Shown here: positions 26,319-36,361 of the stretch, in pieces | Numbering within the stretch: position 1 is the stretch's first letter | Layout: every line of letters begins with the position of its first letter | From: Chloroflexota bacterium | Lineage (GTDB): Bacteria > Chloroflexota > Ktedonobacteria > Ktedonobacterales > Ktedonobacteraceae | Assembly: GCA_902812455.1 (NCBI GenBank) | Contig: CADDZH010000025.1 | Location: 1-51,778, forward strand | Reading direction: 5' to 3' | DNA: 51,778 bases | The notes under the pieces: generated by a model | The model's input: only the letters and a program-made list of their open reading frames with translations | The model's database searches: none | What the model was told of the DNA's origin: nothing | Translations under genes and position numbers: made by a program

Positions 26319-26756
26319 TTACATCGTCACTGTGGGTAGCGGTTCCCCTGCGCTCTCTAAAACACGCTCAAGCAAATGTTGCAACATCTTTTGCTCATCC
26401 TGTTCAAGAGCACTAAGCCATTGGACAACCATCTCCCGGCGTCGCTGGTGCCATGCCTCCACGTGCTCGCGGCCCTGAGCGGTAAGCATTACGCGCACCA
26501 TACGCTCATCGTCGCTCTGCCGCTCGCGTTTCACAAGCCCGGCCTTCTCCAGCCGCTTGCAAGCAGTCGTGACAGAACTGCCTGTCACGCCAAGCGAGCC
26601 GGCCAACTCACTAACACTCATGGCGCCATTTCGACGCAGGAGCCGCAGCAACCAGTACTGCTCCGGTGTAATCTCCTTGCGGTGTACAGGGTGCGAGGCG
26701 CGGCGAATAAGTTGATAGAGGGCCAATATATCATCAACCAGGTAATCCATTGCCAT
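26319..26756 (-). CDS. MarR-family transcriptional regulator
   Basis: 145 residues from the ATG at 26756, where GAGGA lies about seven bases upstream; the ATG at 26762 is too close to it. The winged helix covers QYWLLRLLRRNGAMSVSELAGSLGVTGSSVTTACKRLEKAGLVKRER, followed by the wing DDERMVRVMLTAQG and a dimerisation helix. MarR proteins usually repress their own exporter operon until a phenolic or drug ligand binds; a palindrome in its own promoter fits this. Confidence 0.9.
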   Translation of the reverse strand: MAMDYLVDDILALYQLIRRASHPVHRKEITPEQYWLLRLLRRNGAMSVSELAGSLGVTGSSVTTACKRLEKAGLVKRERQSDDERMVRVMLTAQGREHVEAWHQRRREMVVQWLSALEQDEQKMLQHLLERVLESAGEPLPTVTM

Positions 26757-26813
26757 ACACATTCCTCATGATTTCCAACATTTTTGCCCGATACTTAAAT
26801 TACTTTATAGCTT

Positions 26814-26843
26814 ATTATATTGACTATCAAGTTATTTTGTCAA
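26814..26843 (-). promoter_or_regulatory. Near-consensus promoter with overlapping MarR-type operator
   Basis: On the minus strand TTGACA (26838-26843), an 18-base spacer and TATAAT (26814-26819); both hexamers are perfect. TTGACTATCAA (26820-26830), a palindrome of TTGA/TCAA around three bases, fills the spacer next to the -10 box, where a bound dimer would block RNA polymerase. Confidence 0.75.
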
Positions 26844-26953
26844 GGGCCATTAATTTGTTTATCTTCATTATCGGCCCACTCTGCTCAATCACCCCAAAGA
26901 ATGTAGACCCTTTCAAAGGCTTACAGCAAGCAACAGCAACCGTCGCTCTGTGA

Positions 26954-26984
26954 TACAATCTGTGTAAAGCATCGAAACCGGTTT
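26954..26984 (+). promoter_or_regulatory. Promoter and LacI-type operator of the catabolic cluster
   Basis: An extended -10 (TGATACAAT, with TACAAT at 26954-26959) is followed by the perfect palindrome AAACCGGTTT (26975-26984), with the central CG that LacI/GalR-family regulators recognise. The operator would cover the region just after the transcription start. The -35 is weak. No regulator gene is within this cluster. Confidence 0.5.
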
Positions 26985-27052
26985 GGAGTTTTTATATTGC
27001 CCTTTGCCATATCACGCCTTCATATCAGAGCAGTCACCAGGAAGGAAACCAT

Positions 27053-28723
27053 GTGAAGCACAGACAGCATCTTACCGGCGCGCAGGCCGTTATCGCCACG
27101 TTACGCGCGTACAACGTCGATACCATCTTTGGCATCCCAGGTGTGCATACGCTGCCCCTCTACGATGTGATCCAGCAAGAGCAGGGTCTGCGGCACGTAC
27201 TGGCACGGCACGAGCAAGGGGCCGGTTTCATGGCCGATGGCTATGCCCGCATCTCCGGGCGGCCGGGCGTCGTTTGCACTATCACGGGGCCTGGCGTGAC
27301 AAATGTGGCTACACCTATGGCCGATGCGTATGCTGACTCCATCCCCTTGCTTGTGATCAGCACCGGCCTACCGCGAGCCGCGAAAGGCCATTTCCGGGGC
27401 GAGTTGCATGGACTCAAGGATCAGCTTGGTATGATGGAGGCGCTGGCAGGGTGGGCACGCGCCGTCGAGTATGTCGAGGAGATTCCTGAAGCGCTGGGCG
27501 ATGCTTTTCGAGTAATGCGCACAGGGCGTCCACGCGGCGCTTACTTGCAGATCCCGCTCGATCTCCTGGAGACCCAGACTGAAGTGGAGATTCCTGAGCT
27601 AATGCCCAAACCTGTCGAGCTGCTACGCCCCACGCATGATGCAATTATGGCTGCGGCCCGTCTCTTAGGCGAAGCTCATCGTCCTTTGATCGTGGCAGGC
27701 GCGGGCGTCAGTTTTGCCGGAGCAAATGAACAACTGGCCAGCCTGGCTGAATTCCTCCAGGCTCCCGTCCTGCTCGGCGGCAAGAGCCACGACGTACTGC
27801 CTACTGACCACCCGCTTGCCATCGCAGCGAGAGGCTACGCCCCCAAAGAATTGCAGGCGCTGGCCGAAGCCGCCGATGTAGTACTGGTGGTCGGGAGCAA
27901 GCTTGGAGCACAACGCACGACCACGCCCGCCCTGGAAGGAGGGAAACTCAGAACGCTGAGAACACGTGAGGGGAGCCTGCCGCTCTCCTCTCAACTGATT
28001 CACATCGATATTGACCCCGCAGAGATTGGGCACAACTATCCTGCCGCAGTTGGGATCGTCGCCGATGCTCGCCTCGCGCTCGAAGCACTGCTCGACGCGT
28101 TGCGCGATTATCCTCGAGCTGGCGCTTCAGGGGCGAATGAAATTGCAGCAGTCAAAGAGGCCCTGCGCAATCGCACGCGACGCACATATGGGGAAGCGAT
28201 TGCATTCCTCGACGGCCTGCGCGAGGGGCTGCCACGTAACGGAATTGTGGTTGCAGATATGACGATGCTGGGGTATGCCAGCACACAATATCTGCCTGTC
28301 TATGAGCCGCGCACGTTTATCCATCCTTCAGAGCTGTGCGCTATTGGCTGCGGTCTTCCACTCGCGCTTGGCGCCCAGATTGCCGCTCCGGACCGGCCCG
28401 TTGTCGCCCTGTGTGGCGATGGCGGCTTCCTGCTCAACGCGGGCGAACTGGCGACGGCGGTACAGGAGAAGTTGCCAGTAGTGACGGTGATTTTCAATGA
28501 TGCCACGTACACCGCTGTCAAGAGCGACCAGCACCGCCGCTTCGGCAGCCGCTATATCGCAACCGATTTGCTTGCGCCCGATTATGTCGCGCTGGCTGAG
28601 GCCTTCCATGCCCAAGGGATGCGAGCAGAAAGTCCCGAGGCGCTGCGCGACGCTATCAGTACATCTATCCACAACGCAGGCCCAACAGTGATCGAGGTGC
28701 CCCTACCTCCCAAGCAATGGTAG
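27053..28723 (+). CDS. ThDP-dependent enzyme, acetolactate synthase/AruI-like
   Basis: A 556-residue thiamine-diphosphate enzyme with three domains. The N-terminal pyrimidine domain holds the catalytic Glu in RHEQGAGFMADGYAR. The middle nucleotide-binding-fold domain is around IVAGAGVSFAGANEQL. The C-terminal domain has the ThDP/Mg motif starting CGDGGFLLNAGEL and ending in FND. The FGIPGVHTLPLYDVI start resembles 5-guanidino-2-oxopentanoate decarboxylase (AruI) and other 2-oxoacid decarboxylases more than true acetolactate synthase. Glyoxylate carboligase is unlikely because the Glu is present. It decarboxylates or ligates a 2-oxoacid. GTG start with AGGAAGG upstream; first gene of the cluster. 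Confidence 0.82.
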   Translation: MKHRQHLTGAQAVIATLRAYNVDTIFGIPGVHTLPLYDVIQQEQGLRHVLARHEQGAGFMADGYARISGRPGVVCTITGPGVTNVATPMADAYADSIPLLVISTGLPRAAKGHFRGELHGLKDQLGMMEALAGWARAVEYVEEIPEALGDAFRVMRTGRPRGAYLQIPLDLLETQTEVEIPELMPKPVELLRPTHDAIMAAARLLGEAHRPLIVAGAGVSFAGANEQLASLAEFLQAPVLLGGKSHDVLPTDHPLAIAARGYAPKELQALAEAADVVLVVGSKLGAQRTTTPALEGGKLRTLRTREGSLPLSSQLIHIDIDPAEIGHNYPAAVGIVADARLALEALLDALRDYPRAGASGANEIAAVKEALRNRTRRTYGEAIAFLDGLREGLPRNGIVVADMTMLGYASTQYLPVYEPRTFIHPSELCAIGCGLPLALGAQIAAPDRPVVALCGDGGFLLNAGELATAVQEKLPVVTVIFNDATYTAVKSDQHRRFGSRYIATDLLAPDYVALAEAFHAQGMRAESPEALRDAISTSIHNAGPTVIEVPLPPKQW

Positions 28724-28758
28724 GAGCTCCAGGACAATAGAGAGGGGGTAACACATTC

Positions 28759-29562
28759 ATGCAGCAACGCTTTACAAACAAAATCGTGATAGTGACGGGA
28801 GCCGGTCACGGCATAGGGCGCGCCATCGCCGTTCGTTTTGGGGGCGATGGCGCGCAGGTGATCGTCAATGATGTCAACGCCGGGAACGTCGAGGCTACTG
28901 TTCAGGAGATTACTAGCAACGGGGGGTTGGCCGTTCCAGGGGTTGCCGATGTTTCGGACAAAGCTCAGGTTGACCGCTTATTCGATAGTGTACTGGAACG
29001 CTTTGGCAAGGTGGATGTGCTGGTCAATAACGCCGGTTTAATCAATGTCGAACGCCACTTCCTTGAGGCGGACGAGGCCTGGTGGGATCGCGTGCTCGCC
29101 GTAAACCTCAAGGGGACTTTCCTCTGTTCGTTTCGTGCAGCCCAGGTGATGGCGCGCCGTCATCAGGGCGTCATTATCAATATGTCCAGCGGAGGTGCCA
29201 CCCGTTCTCACCGGGGAATGGCCGCCTACGATGCCTCAAAGGGCGGCATTGAGGCACTTACCAGAGCTATGGCGCTCGATCTCGCCCCTTATGGTATTCG
29301 CGTGAACGCTCTCGTTCCCGGCTCAATTGATACGCAGGGCATGAACCCGGAGGTGAAGCGAGAGCGGGGCGCCGGCATACCGCTGGGGCGCGTGGGCGAG
29401 CCTGAAGAGCTGGCCGGGCCGGCTGCCTTTCTCGCCTCGGATGATGCCAGCTACATTACCGGGCACATTCTCGTCGTTGATGGCGGCCTGCTCTCCCAGC
29501 AGCGCTCTCCTCAAGTCGATATTTTCCCGTTGAGTCGCTTCCCCAAGGTGGAGGTTGAGTAA
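28759..29562 (+). CDS. SDR-family oxidoreductase
   Basis: A 267-residue classical short-chain dehydrogenase. It shows the cofactor motif TGAGHGIG, LVNNAG, the catalytic Tyr and Lys in YDASK, a Ser in NMSSGG, and the C-terminal DDASYITGHILVVDGG. The sequence after the first beta strand (VNDVN) has Asp, which favours NAD(H). It should oxidise an alcohol or reduce a ketone intermediate of the cluster. It follows the ThDP gene by 35 bases and its TAA stop overlaps the next ATG. Confidence 0.88.
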   Translation: MQQRFTNKIVIVTGAGHGIGRAIAVRFGGDGAQVIVNDVNAGNVEATVQEITSNGGLAVPGVADVSDKAQVDRLFDSVLERFGKVDVLVNNAGLINVERHFLEADEAWWDRVLAVNLKGTFLCSFRAAQVMARRHQGVIINMSSGGATRSHRGMAAYDASKGGIEALTRAMALDLAPYGIRVNALVPGSIDTQGMNPEVKRERGAGIPLGRVGEPEELAGPAAFLASDDASYITGHILVVDGGLLSQQRSPQVDIFPLSRFPKVEVE

Positions 29563-31655
29563 TGCTGGGCTTCTCTGGGCAGCGCAGGATAGGCGTGGAT
29601 ATTGGAGGCACATTCACGGACCTCGTGGTGTTCGACGACGCCACAGGCAGCTTCGCCGTAGGCAAAACGCTCACCACGCCTCGCGATCCATCGCAGGCTG
29701 TCGAGACGCTCGTACACGAAACGCTTGAGCGGGAGCATATAGCCATAGGTGACGTGCAGCAACTTATTCATGGCACGACCCTGGTGACCAACGCCATCAT
29801 CGAGCGCACCGGATCGCGTACCGCGCTGCTTGCCACACAGGGCTTCCGCGACTCAATTGAAATCCGCCGCGAGAACCGCTACGAACTCTACGATCTCATG
29901 CTAGAAATGCCAGAGCCGCTGGTGCCGCGCTATCTCCGTTTCGGGGTGCCCCAGCGCACACTGGCCGGTGGCACGACTATGCAGGAACTGGATAGCGCAT
30001 TCGTCGAGCAATTGACGCACGAGCTCGTCGCAAACAGGATCGAGGCTGTGGCAATCGCCTTTTTGAATAGCTTCACCAGCGGCTCCGCCGAACAGGAAGC
30101 GCGTGCTATCGTCCAGCGAGTCGCGCCGGGCATACGTGTCTCAATCTCGTCAGAGGTGGTGCCTGAAATACGTGAGTTTGAGCGCACCTCAACGACGATT
30201 GCCAATGTCTATGTGCAGGATCGGGTTGAGAAATACCTGCGTGAATTGCAGGCGCGCCTTGCCCGCATCGGGTTCAAAGGCAATCTCTTTTTGATCATTT
30301 CCAGCGGCGGGATTGTCACAATAGATACGGCTATTCGCTTCCCGGTGCGCCTGCTCGAATCCGGGCCAGCCGGAGGTGCACTGGCAGCGGCCAGTTATGG
30401 GGCGGCGTGTGGATATACCGATCTGCTCTCCTTCGATATGGGAGGAACCACTGCCAAATTCTGTATCATCGACCGGGGTCAACCACTGATTGCTCACGAA
30501 TTTGAAGTCGATCGTAGGTATCGCCTGAAAAAGGGATCGGGCCTGCCTATAAAGCTGCCCGTGATCGAAATGATCGAGATTGGCGCGGGCGGCGGCTCGA
30601 TAGCCCGTATAGACCCGATGGGCTTATTGAAAGTTGGGCCTGACTCGGCGGGCGCTGACCCTGGCCCGGTTTGCTATGGGCTTGGAGGAACTGAGCCGAC
30701 GGTAACCGATGCAGATCTGGTGCTTGGCTACCTTGATCCCGACTACTTTCTTGGCGGCCAGTTCAAGATCGACCTTACTGCCGCTCGCAGAGCCATCCGG
30801 GAACGCATCGCCGGCCCGCTGGGTATCTCGATTGAAGAGGCAGCCTGGGGTATTCACCAGATTGTGAACGAGAGTATGGCCAATGCCGCTCGCATTCATA
30901 CGCTGGAGCGAGGGAAGGACCCGCATCGCTTCCCGGTCTTTGCCTTCGGCGGAGCAGGGCCGGTGCATGGCTTTCGCATTGCCAGAGCTTTAGGTTCGCC
31001 GGCCTTCATCGTACCGTTTGGAGCGGGAGTAATGAGCGCTGTTGGCTTTCTTACCGCGCCGCTTGCCTTCGACTTCGTGCGCTCCTGGCCGGGCCGCATC
31101 GATCAACTCGGCTGGCAGCAGGCCAATGCTCTGCTCAATGACATGGAGGCGGAAGGCCAGGCGCTGTTGGAGCGATCGGGCGTTCCACCAGAGCATATCA
31201 GTCACCGGCGTGTGGCAGATATACGCTATGTCGGGCAGGGCCACGAGATTCAGGTTCCTCTCCCGGCTGGCCAGTTGAGTAGCGATAGCCTTCCCACGAT
31301 CATCCACTCGTTTGAAGAGGTCTATCGCCGTCTCTACGAGCGGCTAAGCCCATCTGTACCAATTGAAATTATCAACTGGCGCGTTACTTCATCCGGCCCG
31401 CTGCCCCAGGTACGCTTGCAAGTGGCCAGAAACGAGCAAGCAACCGCTGAAACTGCTCGCAAGGGGAGCCGCAAAGCCTATTTCCCCGAGCTGGGTGGGT
31501 ATCACGATATAGCCGTCTATGATCGCTATGGCCTGTGGCCCGGTGCGAGCTTCGACGGGCCGGCCATCGTTGAAGAGCGCGAATCTACGGTGATCGTTGG
31601 GCCGGATTGTCGTTTCCGTATTGACGAGCAGCTCAACCTTATTGTTGAGCTATAG
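29562..31655 (+). CDS. Hydantoinase/oxoprolinase subunit A (HyuA family)
   Basis: A 697-residue HyuA-type protein: N-terminal Hydant_A_N (RRIGVDIGGTFTDLVVFD), the Hydantoinase_A core with SFDMGGTTAKFCIIDRG and EIGAGGGSIARID, and a C-terminal domain. It is an ASKHA-type ATPase subunit that, with HyuB, opens cyclic amides such as 5-oxoproline or N-methylhydantoin, or forms the A subunit of acetone-carboxylase-like enzymes. The start overlaps the SDR stop (TAATG), and HyuB begins 25 bases after its stop, so a complex is expected. The substrate cannot be read from the sequence. Confidence 0.88.
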   Translation: MLGFSGQRRIGVDIGGTFTDLVVFDDATGSFAVGKTLTTPRDPSQAVETLVHETLEREHIAIGDVQQLIHGTTLVTNAIIERTGSRTALLATQGFRDSIEIRRENRYELYDLMLEMPEPLVPRYLRFGVPQRTLAGGTTMQELDSAFVEQLTHELVANRIEAVAIAFLNSFTSGSAEQEARAIVQRVAPGIRVSISSEVVPEIREFERTSTTIANVYVQDRVEKYLRELQARLARIGFKGNLFLIISSGGIVTIDTAIRFPVRLLESGPAGGALAAASYGAACGYTDLLSFDMGGTTAKFCIIDRGQPLIAHEFEVDRRYRLKKGSGLPIKLPVIEMIEIGAGGGSIARIDPMGLLKVGPDSAGADPGPVCYGLGGTEPTVTDADLVLGYLDPDYFLGGQFKIDLTAARRAIRERIAGPLGISIEEAAWGIHQIVNESMANAARIHTLERGKDPHRFPVFAFGGAGPVHGFRIARALGSPAFIVPFGAGVMSAVGFLTAPLAFDFVRSWPGRIDQLGWQQANALLNDMEAEGQALLERSGVPPEHISHRRVADIRYVGQGHEIQVPLPAGQLSSDSLPTIIHSFEEVYRRLYERLSPSVPIEIINWRVTSSGPLPQVRLQVARNEQATAETARKGSRKAYFPELGGYHDIAVYDRYGLWPGASFDGPAIVEERESTVIVGPDCRFRIDEQLNLIVEL

Positions 31656-31680
31656 CTTACCTATTAGGAATTCTTTATCA

Positions 31681-33414
31681 ATGACGAATACCATTGACCC
31701 GATAACGCTGGAAGTGCTCTGGAACCGCCTGCTTTCTGTAGTGAACGAGCAGCAAGTCACGTTAATGCGCACGGCCTTCAGCACTGTTGTGCGCGAGTCG
31801 CAGGACCTGGCTTGCGGGGTTTTTGATACCCATGGCTCAATGATTGCCCAATCGCTCACCGGCACACCCGGCCATATCAACGCCATGGCGACCGGAGTGC
31901 GCCATTTCCTGAAGGCCTATCCACCAGAAACGCTGCAGCCCGGCGATGTGTTGATTACCAACGATCCCTGGCAGACGGCAGGGCAGATCAACGATATGAC
32001 GATCCTTACGCCGGTCTTCAAAGACGCGCACATTGTTGGATATTTTGCCAGCACCTGCCATTCTCCTGATATCGGCGGGCACATTTTCTCTGGTGAGGCG
32101 CGCGAGGTCTACGAGGAAGGCTTGCGTATTCCGATCACCAAACTATTCATACAGGATAAGCCCAATGAGGAGTTGTTTAAGATTATCCGCGCCAACGTGC
32201 GCACTCCTAATGAAACCCTTGGCGATCTCTATGCTCAAACCTCTTCCAACGCAGTGGGAGCCCGCGAACTGCTCCACCTTATGGATGAATTTGGCCTGGA
32301 CTCGATTGATCCGCTTGCCGCCGAAATCATTGCGCGTTCAGAACGGGCCATGCGCGAGGCGATCCGCGGGCTCCCCAACGGGCGCTATGAGAACGAGACC
32401 TGGAGCGACGGCTTTGACGAGCCGGTTCGTATCAAAGTGGCTGTCACCATCGAGGACGAAGACATGTACATCGATTTTGCAGGTTCGTCGCCACAAAGCT
32501 CGCGGGGGATCAACGTGGTGCTGAACTATACCCACGCCTATGCCTCGTTCGCGATCAAGGCGGCGATAAGCCCTGAAGTTCCACATAACGAGGGGGCATT
32601 TCGTCCGGTTCACGTGACCGCTCCGCCTGGCTCAATCCTGAACTGCCTGGAGCCTGCACCCGTTGCTTCGCGCCATACAATCGGTCATTTTTTGCCGGGG
32701 GTCATTTTTGGAGCACTGGCTCCAGCCATGCCGGGCAGGCTTATGGCGTGCGGCGCTGACCCCATCTGGATCTCTGTCTGGCATGGGAAATGGCCAGTGT
32801 CGCAAGAGACGTTCACATTCAGCCTGTTTCAATGTGGAGGCACCGGGGCGCGAGCGACCAAAGACGGCCTGAATACCACCGGCTTCCCCAGCGGAGTCGC
32901 GGGTGTGCCAGCAGAAGTAATAGAAAGCCTGGCCCCGCTGGTGCAATACCGGCGAGAGCTGCGCACTGACTCGGGTGGACCCGGCACCTATCGTGGAGGG
33001 TTAGGTCAGTGGACGGAGATCGGCTACCGGGGCGATGCACCCTGGGGAGTTTCTGCGCTTATTGATCGCACCCGCTTTCCTGCCACCGGGCTTGAAGGTG
33101 GAAAACCTGGCGCACCAGGCGAATTTCTTGTGAACAACACGATCCATCCCCAGGCAAAGGCGCTGTATACCCTCGCGCCAGGCGACCGCGTCCAGCTCAA
33201 TCTACCAGGAGGAGGTGGCTATGGCAACCCGCTCCAGCGCGCTGTAGAGCGAGTGCTGGACGATGTTGTCAACGGATATGTATCGCTTGAGGCGGCTGAG
33301 CGCGAATATGGCGTCGTTATTCGCTATATCGGAAGCCAGGATCAGCTTGTGCGGCCTCCCCATCTGTATGTGATCGATGAAGAGGCAACAGCGGCCCTGC
33401 GTTCAAAACTTTAA
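31681..33414 (+). CDS. Hydantoinase/oxoprolinase subunit B (HyuB family)
   Basis: 577 residues from the ATG at 31681, where the family start [21 protein letters not shown] begins; an in-frame start at 31597 would overlap HyuA by 59 bases. It shows the HyuB phrases [42 protein letters not shown] and the C-terminal [14 protein letters not shown] and LPGGGGYG. It forms the partner of HyuA and lies in the same operon, 11 bases before the IlvD-like gene. Confidence 0.9.
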   Translation: MTNTIDPITLEVLWNRLLSVVNEQQVTLMRTAFSTVVRESQDLACGVFDTHGSMIAQSLTGTPGHINAMATGVRHFLKAYPPETLQPGDVLITNDPWQTAGQINDMTILTPVFKDAHIVGYFASTCHSPDIGGHIFSGEAREVYEEGLRIPITKLFIQDKPNEELFKIIRANVRTPNETLGDLYAQTSSNAVGARELLHLMDEFGLDSIDPLAAEIIARSERAMREAIRGLPNGRYENETWSDGFDEPVRIKVAVTIEDEDMYIDFAGSSPQSSRGINVVLNYTHAYASFAIKAAISPEVPHNEGAFRPVHVTAPPGSILNCLEPAPVASRHTIGHFLPGVIFGALAPAMPGRLMACGADPIWISVWHGKWPVSQETFTFSLFQCGGTGARATKDGLNTTGFPSGVAGVPAEVIESLAPLVQYRRELRTDSGGPGTYRGGLGQWTEIGYRGDAPWGVSALIDRTRFPATGLEGGKPGAPGEFLVNNTIHPQAKALYTLAPGDRVQLNLPGGGGYGNPLQRAVERVLDDVVNGYVSLEAAEREYGVVIRYIGSQDQLVRPPHLYVIDEEATAALRSKL

Positions 33415-33425
33415 AGGAGGTTGTC

Positions 33426-35123
33426 ATGACACTTGATCCCAGGCGGCACAGCCGTGCCCTTGTGGAGGGGCGTGAGCGTGCCGGGGCACGCGCCATGCTC
33501 AAAGCCATCGGCCTGACCGATGATGACCTGGCCCGGCCCCTTATCGGCGTCGCCAATACCTGGATCGAAACTATGCCCTGTAACTATCACCTGCGCCATC
33601 TTGCCGCCAAGGTGAAAGAAGGCATACGCGCGGCGGGCGGGACGCCGATGGAGTTCAACACCATCGCCATCAGCGATGGAATAGTCATGGGCACGGAAGG
33701 GATGAAAGCCTCGCTGGTGAGCCGTGAGGTCATTGCTGATTCTATTGAACTGGCCGGGCGCGGCTACCTGTTCGATGCCGTTATTGCTCTGGTAGGATGC
33801 GATAAGACCATTCCAGGTGCGGCCATGGCGCTGATCCGGCTCAATCTGCCTGGCCTCATCCTCTATGGCGGCTCCATTGCCCCGGGACATTTTCGAGGCA
33901 AAGACGTGACGGTGGGTGATGTCTACGAGGCTATTGGAGCCAATGCCGCAGGCAGAATGAGCGATGCAGACTTACGCGAGTTGGAGAATGTGGCCTGCCC
34001 TGGCGTAGGCGCTTGTGGCGGGCAATTTACGGCCAATACGATGGCTATGGCTCTGGAGTTCCTCGGCCTCTCCGCAATGGGTACGGCAAGCGTGCCCGCG
34101 GCCGATCCGCGCAAAGACGAAGTGGCCAGGAACTGCGGCCTGCTCATCATGGATCTCTTGCAGCGTGGCGTAACCCCTGGCGATATCCTGACACGCGGGT
34201 CATTTGAAAACGCTATTGCCGGTGTAGCAGCGTCGGGAGGTTCGACCAACGCTGTACTGCACCTGCTGGCCATGGCCCGCGAGGCCGGTATTCCCCTGAG
34301 CATCGATGATTTCGATACGATCAGCAGGCGCACGCCGCTGCTGGCTGATTTGAAGCCGGGTGGTCGCTACATGGCGGTGGACCTGGATCGCGCTGGTGGT
34401 GTGCCGCTCCTGGTGCAGCGGCTCGTCGCAGGCGGGCTGGTGGACGCGCAACAACTGACGCCAAGCGGGCGAACGATTGGGGAAGAGGCCGGCAGAGCAA
34501 TAGAGACGCCGGGCCAGGACGTAGTGCGCCCGCTTGCCAATCCCATCAAGCCCAACGGTGGCCTGGTGATCCTCAAAGGCAATCTCGCACCGGAGGGATG
34601 CGTGGTCAAGATTGCAGGACACGAGCGGCTGTACCATCGCGGGCCGGCGCGTGTCTTTGATCGCGAGGAGGATGCCATGCATGCGGTGACGCATGAGGGG
34701 ATCAGAGAAGGTGATGTCGTAGTCATTCGCTACGAGGGACCGCGAGGAGGGCCAGGAATGCGCGAGATGCTGGGCGTAACGGGCGCGCTAGTAGGTGCTG
34801 GGCTGGGCGAAACGGTGGCCTTGGTTACCGATGGTCGCTTCAGTGGGGCCACGCGCGGATTGATGATCGGGCATGTCTCGCCCGAAGCAGTCACGGGCGG
34901 TCCGCTTGCCGCGCTACAAGACGGGGACATTGTCGTCATCGACATCGAGGCGCGCCAACTGCATGTCGAACTGCCGGATGTCGAGATCGCAGCCCGGCTG
35001 GCGCACTGGAACGAACCTGCCCCGCACTACACAAGCGGTGTCTTCGCGAAATATGCAGCCCTGGTGTCGTCAGCCTCGGAGGGCGCCATTACGGGTTTAC
35101 ATAAGGTAGAGATTTTTGAATAA
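33426..35123 (+). CDS. IlvD/Edd-family dehydratase
   Basis: A 565-residue dihydroxyacid dehydratase-family protein. Fe-S ligands are Cys in VGCDKTIPG and in [17 protein letters not shown]; the C-terminal end has [12 protein letters not shown] and GHVSPEA. It would remove water from a 2,3-dihydroxy or sugar acid to give a 2-oxoacid. It has a strong AGGAGG before the ATG. It may be true IlvD or a sugar-acid dehydratase of the cluster; the operon context with hydantoinase and hydroxyacid dehydrogenase genes makes the second reading attractive. The ThDP and IlvD pair alone cannot settle this. Confidence 0.88.
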   Translation: MTLDPRRHSRALVEGRERAGARAMLKAIGLTDDDLARPLIGVANTWIETMPCNYHLRHLAAKVKEGIRAAGGTPMEFNTIAISDGIVMGTEGMKASLVSREVIADSIELAGRGYLFDAVIALVGCDKTIPGAAMALIRLNLPGLILYGGSIAPGHFRGKDVTVGDVYEAIGANAAGRMSDADLRELENVACPGVGACGGQFTANTMAMALEFLGLSAMGTASVPAADPRKDEVARNCGLLIMDLLQRGVTPGDILTRGSFENAIAGVAASGGSTNAVLHLLAMAREAGIPLSIDDFDTISRRTPLLADLKPGGRYMAVDLDRAGGVPLLVQRLVAGGLVDAQQLTPSGRTIGEEAGRAIETPGQDVVRPLANPIKPNGGLVILKGNLAPEGCVVKIAGHERLYHRGPARVFDREEDAMHAVTHEGIREGDVVVIRYEGPRGGPGMREMLGVTGALVGAGLGETVALVTDGRFSGATRGLMIGHVSPEAVTGGPLAALQDGDIVVIDIEARQLHVELPDVEIAARLAHWNEPAPHYTSGVFAKYAALVSSASEGAITGLHKVEIFE

Positions 35124-35240
35124 ACCCGCCTGGGAAGGGAATCGTACCTGATGATTTTTGCCAACCGAATGGGGAAAGGCTGTAGGGACAGGGCTTGTCC
35201 CTGTCCTGCTCGGGGGGCCTTGCGCTTGCCCTCGTCCATT
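35124..35240. repeat. Dispersed intergenic repeat
   Basis: Contains CGCCTGGGAAGGGAATCGTA followed by CCTG, a TAGGGACAGGG/TGTCCCTGTCC hairpin core near 35182-35207 and GGGGCCTTGCGCTTGCCCTCG. The same parts, inverted, occur at 50375-50460 (CCGCCTGGGAAGGGGATCGT; GGGGCCTTGTGCTTGCCCTC). It separates the IlvD-like and dehydrogenase genes without breaking either. Confidence 0.6.
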
Positions 35241-35266
35241 GACAGTCCGGCAGGAAGGTAACAAGG

Positions 35267-36163
35267 ATGCCAGAAACGATTGGCTTCATTGGCCTGGGCA
35301 TCATGGGCAGGCCCATGGCCCATAATTTACTCAAAGCGGGCTTCACGCTGGTCGTACACAATCGCCATCAAGAGGTGACGGATGAGTTCCTGGCGGAGGG
35401 AGCGCGGGCAAGCTCGTTGCCACGCGATATTGCTGCGTCTTGCGATGTGGTGATCACTATGTTGCCCGGCCCTGCTCAGGTCGAGGAGGTTCTGGTAGGG
35501 CCTGCCGGGGTGATCGAAGGAGCGCATGAGGGACTGGTTGTTATCGATATGAGTACCATCTCTCCGGTAGTGGCAAGTACGCTGGCTGTCCGGCTAGCCG
35601 GACAGGGCATCAGCATGCTCGATGCGCCCGTGAGCGGAGGAGATAAGGGGGCGATTGCCGGGACGCTTTCTATCATGGTGGGTGGAGACGAAGCAACGTT
35701 CAGGCGCTGCCTGCCCATCTTCGAGACTCTGGGCAAAACAATCGTGTATGTTGGAGGAAGTGGAGCAGGCCAGGTCGTCAAGGCCTGCAATCAGATTGTC
35801 GTGGCCCTGATTATCGAAGCGATCAGCGAAGCCCTGGTGCTTGGGTCGAAGGCGGGCGTTGATCCTGCCAGCATCTTGCAGGTGCTCGGCGGTGGCCTGG
35901 CTGCCAACCGCGTGATGGAACTGCGTGGCGCGAGTATGCTGACCCACGATTTCACTCCTGGCGGGCGCGTCCGTTTTCATCACAAGGACCTCGGCTTTGC
36001 GCTAGAAACGGCGCGCAGGTATGGGGTGTCGCTCCCGGTGACGGCCCTGGTGGATCAGATGTTTGCCACTCTGGAAATCAAGGGACAGGGTGATCTTGAT
36101 CATACGGCGCTGCTGACCTATCTTGAAGACCTCGCCGCTCATCGTATTGGGCAGGATGTATGA
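35267..36163 (+). CDS. Beta-hydroxyacid dehydrogenase (3-hydroxyisobutyrate dehydrogenase / tartronate semialdehyde reductase family)
   Basis: A 298-residue NAD(P)-dependent enzyme. The Rossmann motif is GFIGLGIMGRPMAHNLLKAG, the substrate-binding motif DAPVSGGDKGAIAGTLSIMVGG, and the catalytic Lys lies in GAGQVVKACNQI. KSGFQ-like segments match 2-hydroxy-3-oxopropionate reductases. It interconverts a 3-hydroxyacid and its semialdehyde. AGGAAGG precedes the ATG. It belongs to the cluster despite the repeat in front of it. Confidence 0.88.
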   Translation: MPETIGFIGLGIMGRPMAHNLLKAGFTLVVHNRHQEVTDEFLAEGARASSLPRDIAASCDVVITMLPGPAQVEEVLVGPAGVIEGAHEGLVVIDMSTISPVVASTLAVRLAGQGISMLDAPVSGGDKGAIAGTLSIMVGGDEATFRRCLPIFETLGKTIVYVGGSGAGQVVKACNQIVVALIIEAISEALVLGSKAGVDPASILQVLGGGLAANRVMELRGASMLTHDFTPGGRVRFHHKDLGFALETARRYGVSLPVTALVDQMFATLEIKGQGDLDHTALLTYLEDLAAHRIGQDV

Positions 36164-36227
36164 ATTACGTGTAGGGGATGAATGGGCTGGAGGGCAGATA
36201 ACGGAGATGAACAAAATGAGCCAGCCC

Positions 36228-36296
36228 TGTCATGCTGAGCGAAGCGAAGCATCCGCTGCCGATCGCCTGAGATCCTTCGCGGTGCTCAGGATGACA
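36228..36296. repeat. Imperfect palindromic repeat TGTCATGCTGAGC ... GCTCAGGATGACA
   Basis: 13-bp inverted ends (one mismatch) enclose a 43-base centre. This ending (TGTCAT-CTGAGC, with GATCCTTCGC inside) is a short intergenic repeat seen widely in bacteria, including Chloroflexota. It lies between the dehydrogenase and cyclase genes. Confidence 0.7.
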
Positions 36297-36313
36297 TGTG
36301 ATAGGGGCGCTCA

Positions 36314-36329
36314 ATTTGTTAAGGTTCAT
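36314..36329 (+). repeat. 16-base repeat shared with 41845-41860
   Basis: ATTTGTTAAGGTTCAT occurs here, 33 bases before the cyclase start, and again at 41845-41860, 22 bases before the amidohydrolase start. It may be a residue of a mobile repeat or a shared leader or operator element. Confidence 0.5.
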
Positions 36330-36361
36330 AGCAGGCACCTACATTCTTGAGGAGGGCAAAT

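Noticed and set aside
27053..28723. Glyoxylate carboligase reading of the ThDP enzyme, paired with the tartronate-semialdehyde-like reductase
   Set aside because: The catalytic Glu (RHEQGAGF) is present, whereas glyoxylate carboligase lacks it; the reductase match is family-level only.
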